Source: Litorivicinus sp. (GTDB lineage: Bacteria; Pseudomonadota; Gammaproteobacteria; Pseudomonadales; Litorivicinaceae). Taken from it: a stretch of DNA of 7,766 nucleotides. The notes beneath the pieces are model-generated. The model worked only from the letters and a program-made list of their open reading frames with translations, made no database searches and had not been told where the DNA came from. Position 1 is the first letter of the stretch, and the number at the start of each line of letters is the position of its first letter. Positions 1 to 4,906 of the stretch are shown here, piece after piece. The stretch covers positions 1 through 7,766 of the forward strand of contig JAGYIK010000051.1 of assembly GCA_018402605.1 (NCBI GenBank), in the 5' to 3' direction. The position numbers and the translations under genes are program-made.

Positions 1-934
1 CCGCAACAAACTCTTTGTATGAGGTTTGCTTCGCGAGTGCTTGCCATGCATTGAAATCCGCTGTGCTCATATCAGCCACTTCCACTCCGGCTTCTTTGAA
101 TACACGCACGGATTCTGCGTCCGCTTTTTTCCCTTCTTCGAGATAAAACGCTTCTGCCTTTTTTGCACCATCACGTAGTGCTTTTTGCTGCGCTGCCGTC
201 AATCCCTCAAATGTGGATTTATTCATCAACAGCGGTTGGTACATGAACCACAGCGCGTTTGCACCTGCTGGGGTGTAGCACTTGACCTGCTCGTACAACC
301 GGAATGACACAAACGATGAGGACGACGTGTTGACGGCCTGAAGGACGCCACTTTGCATCGCGTTGTAGACTTCAGATGAGGCCATTGACGCGATGGACGC
401 ACCGGCACCGACTAGCATTTGCTCGAAGGCTTTACCTGCAGCACGCGTTTGCTGACCTGAGATATCTTCAGGCTTCGTGACGCACTTCTCAGTTGAAGCA
501 AACCCGCCAGCCAAATAGCCATGGACCAACACCATCACGTCATCACTGGCCATGATTTTCTCGATCTCTTCCATAAACGGCGAGTAATTCAAGCGTGCCG
601 CATGATCGTGATTCTTCACCAGTCCTGGCATCAGTGTCAGGTTGTATGCGGGTTGTTGACCGCCAGCGTAGGATAATGGCAACACCGTCATATCCAGCTG
701 TCCACGCGATAGTGGTCTGTATTGCTCACGCGCTTTGAACAAGGCTTGAGATGGGAAAATTTTCATATCCAATCCCACATTCGCTTCTTTCACATGATCT
801 GCAACAATCTGTGCCACCTGATGGCGCACGTCGGTTGACGAGAACTGGTGAGAGACGCGAAGTTCAGTCGCACTGACAACTGAACTCATGAAGGCTGCGC
901 CGATCGCAGCAGAAAAAAGGGCTTTCAGTTTCAT
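1..934 (-). CDS. TRAP transporter periplasmic substrate-binding protein, DctP family (3' end cut by window edge)
   Basis: This is the extracytoplasmic solute receptor of a tripartite ATP-independent periplasmic (TRAP) transporter, which hands a small organic acid to the DctQ/DctM membrane subunits. I translated 311 residues from ATG at 934 without a stop; the family usually runs 320-340 aa, so only a short C-terminus is missing. Residues 1-22 form a Sec signal peptide: MKLK, then a hydrophobic Ala/Val-rich core, ending VSA before TEL. Mature landmarks include LRVSHQFS (25-32), the GQQTRAAGKAF segment (160-170) whose Arg164 is at the usual carboxylate-binding position, and SEVYNAMQSGVLQAV (187-201), a typical DctP stretch. 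Cys151 and Cys219 could form a periplasmic disulfide. AGGAG lies 7 nt before the start. It is divergent from the GntR/FCD gene, which probably controls it. DctQ and DctM would be expected beyond the left edge. The family call is strong; the ligand is unknown, though a dicarboxylate or hydroxy acid suits the nearby tarD. Confidence 0.93.
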   Translation of the reverse strand, partial: MKLKALFSAAIGAAFMSSVVSATELRVSHQFSSTDVRHQVAQIVADHVKEANVGLDMKIFPSQALFKAREQYRPLSRGQLDMTVLPLSYAGGQQPAYNLTLMPGLVKNHDHAARLNYSPFMEEIEKIMASDDVMVLVHGYLAGGFASTEKCVTKPEDISGQQTRAAGKAFEQMLVGAGASIASMASSEVYNAMQSGVLQAVNTSSSSFVSFRLYEQVKCYTPAGANALWFMYQPLLMNKSTFEGLTAAQQKALRDGAKKAEAFYLEEGKKADAESVRVFKEAGVEVADMSTADFNAWQALAKQTSYKEFVA

Positions 935-941
935 AATTAGG

Positions 942-946
942 CTCCT
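942..946 (-). promoter_or_regulatory. Ribosome binding site of the TRAP binding-protein gene
   Basis: Reading the minus strand, AGGAG ends 7 nt before the ATG at 934. This is a near-ideal Shine-Dalgarno sequence and spacing, and it fixes the start codon ahead of the signal peptide. Confidence 0.8.
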
Positions 947-971
947 GCCGATTGTTATGAGTTATTACGGC

Positions 972-1000
972 TTGCATATCTTTGTATGCTGAGGTGAAAT
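972..1000 (+). promoter_or_regulatory. Candidate promoter of the GntR/FCD regulator operon
   Basis: TTGCAT (972-977) and TGAAAT (995-1000) are separated by 17 bp and would give a leader of roughly 30 nt before the ATG at 1040. The -35 is good and the -10 is only 4 of 6 to consensus. The spacer contains the TTTGTATGC half of the inverted repeat described separately, so the regulator could repress its own promoter. This is a pattern match only. Confidence 0.35.
974..989. promoter_or_regulatory. Inverted repeat GCATA-N6-TATGC, candidate operator
   Basis: GCATA (974-978) and TATGC (985-989) are exact reverse complements around a 6-nt centre, in the gap between the divergent TRAP and regulator genes. 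The right part, TTGTATGCTG (982-991), also partly resembles the downstream TCGTATACAA site (1003-1012) in the same orientation, starting 21 bp away, about two helical turns. A dimeric GntR regulator binding two sites on one DNA face would fit. No binding evidence is available from sequence. Confidence 0.4.
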
Positions 1001-1025
1001 TATCGTATACAAAAATAAGATGCAA
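999..1025 (-). promoter_or_regulatory. Candidate promoter of the TRAP binding-protein gene
   Basis: On the minus strand TTGCAT (1025-1020) is followed after 15 bp by GATAAT (1004-999). The -10 is good (5 of 6) but the spacer is shorter than the preferred 16-18 bp. The GTATAC core of the candidate operator (1005-1010) falls inside this spacer, so a bound repressor would cover the promoter. Confidence 0.35.
1003..1012. promoter_or_regulatory. Near-palindrome TCGTATACAA, candidate GntR/FCD operator
   Basis: TCGTATACAA differs from the perfect palindrome TTGTATACAA at one base. Sites of this kind (TNGTNNACNA) are typical of FadR/FCD-subfamily GntR regulators. It lies between the divergent TRAP and regulator genes, about 68 bp before the TRAP start and 27 bp before the regulator start. 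It shares the TNGTNNACAA pattern with the palindrome upstream of tarD (4636-4653). Assigning it to the adjacent regulator is an inference. Confidence 0.5.
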
Positions 1026-1039
1026 CGAAGAATTACAAA

Positions 1040-1693
1040 ATGAGCAGTCGAGCAGCAACCCGAGTCTTTCAAGGCATCGAGGAAGAAATCGCCACAGGTC
1101 TCCTGAAAGATGGCGAAAAATTAGATGAAGCCACTCTCGCCGAGCGGTTTGATGTCTCCCGAACTCCAGTGCGCGAAGCCCTATTACAGCTTGTCGGTTC
1201 GGGGCTCGCCACACAGATCCCAAAACGCGGATGTTTTGTGCGCTCCCCATCATTTCGAGAAGTCATCGAAATGTTTGAAGTCATGAGTGAACTCGAAGGA
1301 CTCTGTGCGCGCTTGGCAGCGCGGCGGATTTCGGAGGCGCAACTCAAACGTCTCAAACAGGCGAATGCAGGATGCGAGGATGCAATTGCTCAAGGTGACA
1401 GCGATCTGTATTACGCCAATAACGTGCAGTTTCACGAGTGTATTTATGAAGCCTGCGGCAACACCTTCTTAGCCGATGAAACCCGGCGGCTCAGGCGACG
1501 ACTTCAGTCGTTTCGGCGATTGCAATTACGTGTCCGCGGGCGGATGCCGCAATCACTCGATGAGCATCACCTGATCATTGACGCAATTGAATCAGGACTC
1601 GCAGAGAAAGCCGATGAGCTGTCACGCACGCATGTGATGATTCAAGGCGAGCGCTTCAACGACTTATTGATGCACATGGAGCAGGCGCATTGA
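1040..1693 (+). CDS. GntR-family transcriptional regulator, FCD (FadR) subfamily
   Basis: This is a 217-aa cytoplasmic DNA-binding regulator, a normal length for the FCD subfamily. Residues 8-68 form the winged helix: LDEATLAERFDVSRTPVREA (28-47) is the helix-turn-helix with the hallmark SRTPVREAL, and the PKRGCFV wing follows. The C-terminal FCD ligand domain (about 75-208) has the metal/ligand-binding set His132 (in VQFHE), His176 (in DEHHLIIDAI) and His198 (in SRTHV). The first ligand, often Asp, is Asn128 here. FCD regulators usually repress until a carboxylate effector binds the domain. The gene diverges from the TRAP binding-protein gene and heads a coupled operon with the HAD and YeiH genes, which is typical for a local catabolic repressor. 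The ribosome binding site is weak (GAAG, 9 nt before ATG). The family is certain; the effector is unknown, with tartrate or a related hydroxy acid the obvious candidate. Confidence 0.93.
   Translation: MSSRAATRVFQGIEEEIATGLLKDGEKLDEATLAERFDVSRTPVREALLQLVGSGLATQIPKRGCFVRSPSFREVIEMFEVMSELEGLCARLAARRISEAQLKRLKQANAGCEDAIAQGDSDLYYANNVQFHECIYEACGNTFLADETRRLRRRLQSFRRLQLRVRGRMPQSLDEHHLIIDAIESGLAEKADELSRTHVMIQGERFNDLLMHMEQAH
1678..1681 (+). promoter_or_regulatory. Ribosome binding site deciding the TTG start of the HAD gene
   Basis: GGAG lies inside the end of the regulator gene, 8 nt before TTG at 1690. It supports TTG as the start codon, with the TTGA overlap coupling the two genes. Confidence 0.65.
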
Positions 1694-2391
1694 AACCCAA
1701 AGCACTGCTGTTCGATGTGTTCGGCACGGTTGTGAATTGGCGCTCAGGACTGATCCGAGATCTGCAAACACATTTTACACGCTACCCCAGTCGGCTTGAT
1801 CCGGCGATCGTCGCCGATGCATGGCGGGCTGAATACCAACCTTCGATGACTCCGATCCGCGACGGCACTCGGCCTTTCACCAAGCTCGATGTGCTGCACC
1901 GTGAAAATCTGCTGAAAATTGGCGCTGACCTGCAGTTTGATCTCGGCACAGACGCCGACACGGATTGGTTGGTTCAGGCATGGCATCGACTCCCTGCTTG
2001 GCCGGATAGTGTCAGCGGCATCAACACACTGAAAGAGAGCACCATCTGCGCATCACAGTCCAATGGGCACATCGCGCTTAGCGTCAACCTCGCGCGCTAC
2101 AATGGGTTCTCGTGGGATGCGATCTTGGGTTCCGAAGTCGTCGGCACCTACAAGCCTGCACCGAGATCCTACATCGGCGCCTGTGACGCGCTTGGGCTAT
2201 CGCCCAACGAATGCATGATGGTGGCCGCACACAACGCGGATTTAGCGGCCGCACGGCAATGCGGACTGCAGACTGCATTCATACAGAGGCCCACAGAATA
2301 CGGTCCGAATCAGACCACCGATCTCAAGGCAGAAGATAACTGGTCCATCGTCGCACGTGATCTTCTCGATTTAGTTGCCCACCTCACATGA
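1690..2391 (+). CDS. HAD-superfamily hydrolase, haloacid dehalogenase type II-like
   Basis: A 233-aa cytoplasmic enzyme of the L-2-haloacid dehalogenase branch of the HAD superfamily; characterised members hydrolyse L-2-haloacids to D-2-hydroxy acids. Motif I is LLFDVFGTVVNWR (6-18) with nucleophile Asp9. Position +2 is Phe11, not the Asp of HAD phosphatases, so a dehalogenase-type reaction is favoured. Trp45-Arg46 probably corresponds to the substrate Arg of L-DEX enzymes. Motif II is Ser124-Asn125, motif III Lys155-Pro156 with Tyr161 after it, and motif IV MVAAHNADLAAAR (177-189) carries Asn182 and Asp184. The start is TTG at 1690, overlapping the regulator's TGA by 4 nt with GGAG 8 nt upstream. 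It overlaps the exporter gene by ATGA at its end. Many proteins annotated this way have no proven dehalogenase activity, so the family is secure but the substrate is not. In this setting it may act on a halogenated or other 2-substituted acid. Confidence 0.87.
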   Translation: MKPKALLFDVFGTVVNWRSGLIRDLQTHFTRYPSRLDPAIVADAWRAEYQPSMTPIRDGTRPFTKLDVLHRENLLKIGADLQFDLGTDADTDWLVQAWHRLPAWPDSVSGINTLKESTICASQSNGHIALSVNLARYNGFSWDAILGSEVVGTYKPAPRSYIGACDALGLSPNECMMVAAHNADLAAARQCGLQTAFIQRPTEYGPNQTTDLKAEDNWSIVARDLLDLVAHLT

Positions 2392-3380
2392 CCAGATCTG
2401 AGTCTTTCGCTCTAATTCCAGGTACCATGTTGTGTCTCGGGCTCGCGATTGTTGCTCGATTTCTTGGCTCTCATTATGGGGCGCCAACGATGCTCTTCGC
2501 GTTATTGCTTGGGATGAGCATGCACTTCCTCGCAAGTTCACCGAGGTTTTCGGCAGGCATTGCATTCGCATCAAAGATGCTCCTGAGAATCGGCGTGGCA
2601 TTGCTTGGATTGCGTTTGACACTATCTGATGTATCCGGACTGGGCTTTGCCACGATCCTGTGGGTTGCCTCAGGCACCGTGATATCCATCCTTACAGGCA
2701 TAGCATTTAGCCGAGTTTTTCGGACGGACCGCGCGTTCGGTATTCTAACCGGTGGAGCAGTGGGAATTTGCGGCGCTTCTGCTGCACTCGCCATCAGCGC
2801 AATCTTGCCACAAAATCAGCAGACGGAGCGTAACACCATTTTGACGGTCGTTTCAGTCACCGCGCTGTCAACCATTGCAATGATCCTGTATCCATTGATT
2901 GCCGGTTGGCTCGCCTTAGATATGCGTCAAACAGGCATTTTTCTGGGCGCAACTATCCATGACGTGGCCCAAGTCGTCGGTGCAGGCTACAGCGTTTCAG
3001 CCGAAGCCGGTGATACAGCAACACTTGTCAAATTATTTCGCGTCGCCCTCTTGGTTCCAATCGTATTGATCATTCCATTCGCATTGTCTAAGAACGCTGT
3101 CGCACCTGACGGTCGGACTTTACATCACCCGCTCCCACTGTTCGTCGTTGGGTTCACTTTACTGGTGAGCCTCAACAGCCTGATCGATATTCCGAATTTA
3201 ATTCGAGATACCCTCATCAGTGCATCGAGTCTGTGCCTCGTCACTGCCATAGCCGGTCTAGGAGTCAAAACCTCATTAGTGTCACTGTTTCAATTTGGTT
3301 TTAAGCCTCTCGGTCTGATTTTGCTTGAAACAGCAATACTCGCAACCTGGATCATCGCAGGCCTCTTTTGGGTCATCTAA
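2388..3380 (+). CDS. YeiH/UPF0324-family putative sulfate (anion) exporter, inner-membrane protein
   Basis: A 330-aa integral membrane protein of the UPF0324 (YeiH, COG2855) family, with about ten hydrophobic segments along its length, as usual for the family. Landmarks are MLLRIGVALLGLRLTLSD (64-81), GICGASAALAIS (126-137), ATIHDVAQVVGAG (188-200), TLVKLFRVALLVP (212-224) and GLGVKTS (290-296), all family signature regions. Members are commonly annotated as putative sulfate exporters because relatives sit in sulfonate-degradation loci; direct transport data are scarce. The ATG overlaps the stop of the HAD gene by 4 nt (ATGA) and no clear Shine-Dalgarno is visible, so translation is probably coupled. 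Its 3' end overlaps the convergent tarD gene by 8 nt and no terminator is seen. If it exports sulfate or sulfite, the operon's substrate may carry sulfur; export of halide or an organic acid is equally untested. Confidence 0.9.
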   Translation: MTRSESFALIPGTMLCLGLAIVARFLGSHYGAPTMLFALLLGMSMHFLASSPRFSAGIAFASKMLLRIGVALLGLRLTLSDVSGLGFATILWVASGTVISILTGIAFSRVFRTDRAFGILTGGAVGICGASAALAISAILPQNQQTERNTILTVVSVTALSTIAMILYPLIAGWLALDMRQTGIFLGATIHDVAQVVGAGYSVSAEAGDTATLVKLFRVALLVPIVLIIPFALSKNAVAPDGRTLHHPLPLFVVGFTLLVSLNSLIDIPNLIRDTLISASSLCLVTAIAGLGVKTSLVSLFQFGFKPLGLILLETAILATWIIAGLFWVI

Positions 3381-4548
3381 CACGGATTTGTTTGCCGAAC
3401 GCATGCTGAAGCATGGCGTGATAATTGGCCTTCTTCTCTAACCCTAATCCCGCGGAACTGGGGAGATTCACCTGACTCTCGGCGATCTGTAGCTCATCCG
3501 AGAATCCCCCAAATGGTTGAAAGACTCCGGGGTATGACTCGTTTCCACCAAGACCCAACCCAGCGGCAATGTGTAATGACATTTGATGCCCGCCGTGTGG
3601 TACAACACGACGCGCTGACCACCCCTCTTCATGCAAAACCGCAAGCGTTCGATAATACTCCACCAAACCATATGACAACGCACAATCAAACTGCAAATAA
3701 TCACGATCAGCGCGCATCCCGCCATAACGAAGTAAGTTTCTTGCATCCTGATGTGAAAACAAGTTCTCACCTGTTGCGATCGGTCGATCGTAAGCCTCAG
3801 CGAGCGCCGTTTGAATCCCATAGTCGAGAGGGTCGCCTGCTTCTTCATACCAGAACAGATCGTACTGCCGCATCGCCTCAGCGTAGGCAAGCGTTGTATC
3901 TAAATCAAAGCGTCCATTGGCATCTACACAGAGATTACCTTCTCCGACGACCGCAAGCGCGGCTTCGATACGCTTACAATCCTCTGCTAAGTCGGCACCG
4001 CCAATTTTCATTTTACAAACTATGTAACCTAAATCGAGGTAACTTCGGAATTCATCCTGAAGTGCCGAGTAATCCTTTCCAGGGTAGTAGTAGCCACCCG
4101 CCGCATAAACCCAAACGCGCTCATCGGGCAATCGCCCCGCGCGAGCTGCTAGCAATTGATACAGGGGCTTTTCCTCGATCTTGGCCAAGGCGTCCCAAAG
4201 TGCCATATCCAAGACCCCCACCGCAACCGAGCGCTCTCCGTGGCCCCCTGGCTTTTCATTAGTCATCATCACCTGCCACGCACGATGAGGATCAAGAAGG
4301 CCAGAACCGTCGAGGAGGGAATCTGGATCAGCGGCCATCAGCCGAGGAATAAACCGCTCCTTCAACAGACCAGAAGCGGCGTAGCGACCATTAGAGTTAA
4401 AGCCATAGCCGACGATTGGTAGCCCGTCTTGAATAACATCAGTAACAATTGCAACGACTGAACACGTCATTTTCGAAAAGTCGATGTAGGCATTCTGGAT
4501 TGGGGACGCAATCGATTCGACTGAATCGTAGATTGCAGTAATACGCAT
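3373..4548 (-). CDS. tarD: D(-)-tartrate dehydratase (enolase superfamily, mandelate racemase/muconate lactonizing group)
   Basis: A 391-aa cytoplasmic Mg2+ enzyme expected to dehydrate D-tartrate to oxaloacetate. It is closely similar in recalled sequence to Bradyrhizobium TarD, including IRNAYIDF-like IQNAYIDFSKM near the N-terminus, GYGFNSNGRY, NEKPGGHGERSVAVG, VYAAGGYYYPGK, GENLFSHQDARNLLRYGG and PHGGHQMSLHIAAGLGLGGN. Counting from the chosen start, catalytic Lys181 (in KMKIGG), metal ligands Asp209 (VDANGR), Glu235 (WYEE) and Glu261 (TGENL), and His318 (VPHGGH) match the Bradyrhizobium set as I recall it (Lys184, Asp213, Glu239, Glu265, His322), with a one-residue gap after the Lys. I chose ATG at 4548 because GAGG lies 7 nt upstream and MRITAIYDS matches the family N-terminus. 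An in-frame ATG at 4599 would add 17 residues (408 aa) but has no ribosome site. An 18-bp palindrome lies 88 bp upstream. The gene converges on the exporter gene. Confidence 0.92.
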   Translation of the reverse strand: MRITAIYDSVESIASPIQNAYIDFSKMTCSVVAIVTDVIQDGLPIVGYGFNSNGRYAASGLLKERFIPRLMAADPDSLLDGSGLLDPHRAWQVMMTNEKPGGHGERSVAVGVLDMALWDALAKIEEKPLYQLLAARAGRLPDERVWVYAAGGYYYPGKDYSALQDEFRSYLDLGYIVCKMKIGGADLAEDCKRIEAALAVVGEGNLCVDANGRFDLDTTLAYAEAMRQYDLFWYEEAGDPLDYGIQTALAEAYDRPIATGENLFSHQDARNLLRYGGMRADRDYLQFDCALSYGLVEYYRTLAVLHEEGWSARRVVPHGGHQMSLHIAAGLGLGGNESYPGVFQPFGGFSDELQIAESQVNLPSSAGLGLEKKANYHAMLQHAFGKQIRVR

Positions 4549-4555
4549 AACCTTG

Positions 4556-4559
4556 CCTC
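4556..4559 (-). promoter_or_regulatory. Ribosome binding site deciding the tarD start
   Basis: GAGG on the minus strand stands 7 nt before ATG at 4548. The alternative in-frame ATG at 4599 has nothing comparable upstream, so this site favours the shorter 391-aa protein. Confidence 0.7.
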
Positions 4560-4635
4560 GAACTGAAAGATCAAAATTCAGACCAAGCGTTGCATGCATT
4601 GGTCGCGAGTGAACACCATTGATTCGCGACGATGC

Positions 4636-4653
4636 CAGATTGTCGACAATCTG
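4636..4653. promoter_or_regulatory. Perfect 18-bp palindrome upstream of tarD, candidate operator
   Basis: CAGATTGTCGACAATCTG is identical to its own reverse complement over 18 bases, with its centre about 96 bp upstream of the tarD ATG at 4548. The core TTGTCGACAA resembles operators of FCD-type GntR regulators (TNGTNNACNA) and the TCGTATACAA site in the TRAP/regulator gap. A LysR or other dimeric regulator is an alternative. It lies just downstream of the doubtful 65-aa ORF and outside any confident gene. It is too symmetric and too uninterrupted to be a typical terminator hairpin and has no T-run. Confidence 0.6.
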
Positions 4654-4673
4654 CCAACAACCAGATTATGCTA

Positions 4674-4871
4674 CTACGATAAGTTATTTTCGTTTATGCC
4701 TAAAAGCGCTCTGCCCCGGGCCGTTAACTGATTTGACTCGTCGATTTCGCTAGCCACCTCAATGCCAAGGCGCACCGATTCGGTAAAATCAGAAATTGAA
4801 CGACATAGTGTTTGTAGAAAACCGATTGGGAACTCCAACGGTGCGCGTAAAACGCGAGTAAGAATGATCAT
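4674..4871 (-). CDS. Possible small protein of 65 aa, unrecognised
   Basis: The ORF starts at ATG 4871 with TGGA 7 nt upstream and ends TAG at 4674-4676; a GTG at 4916 would extend it to 80 aa. The sequence begins MIILTRVLRAP, continues with an amphipathic stretch (LCRSISDFTESVRLGIEVA) and ends LTARGRALLGINENNLS. This ending loosely resembles the C-terminal Leu-x-x-x-Gly-Ile/Leu pattern of small DUF1127-like proteins, but that is only an impression. For it: it fills most of the 358-bp gap between tarD and the rhodanese gene, and its composition is protein-like. Against it: only 35 bp separate its ATG from the divergent rhodanese start, so each promoter would have to lie inside the other gene or in that short space. 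No function can be offered. Confidence 0.35.
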   Translation of the reverse strand: MIILTRVLRAPLEFPIGFLQTLCRSISDFTESVRLGIEVASEIDESNQLTARGRALLGINENNLS

Positions 4872-4906
4872 ACAAATTCCATCACAATTAAAACAAGTTG
4901 AGTAGA

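Larger units (their letters stand above)
4549..4906. other. Intergenic region between divergent tarD and rhodanese genes
   Basis: This 358-bp stretch has no confidently recognised gene. It holds the tarD ribosome site, the 18-bp palindrome, the possible 65-aa minus-strand ORF and, presumably, the promoters of both flanking transcription units. No convincing -35/-10 pair stood out for either side: TTGGCA on the minus strand (4655-4650) is a possible tarD -35 but its partner hexamer is poor. Confidence 0.6.

Noticed and set aside
864..1253. 129-aa minus-strand ORF across the TRAP/regulator gap
   Set aside because: It overlaps the TRAP signal-peptide region and the regulator's helix-turn-helix, and its translation has no recognisable features.
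3360..3400. Search for a bidirectional terminator between the exporter gene and tarD
   Set aside because: No GC-rich stem with a T-run was found; the coding regions overlap here.
3513..4262. 249-aa plus-strand ORF opposite tarD
   Set aside because: It is fully antisense to a gene with strong family identity and its translation is His/Arg/Pro-rich with no domain; a shadow frame.
4513..4528. Hairpin CGATTC-GACT-GAATCG
   Set aside because: It falls inside tarD codons of the conserved N-terminus and has no T-run; a 6-bp stem is expected by chance at this scale.
4844..4856. Inverted repeat CGCGT-AAA-ACGCG
   Set aside because: Short, with a 3-nt loop and no T-run, and not repeated elsewhere; too little to call a terminator or operator.
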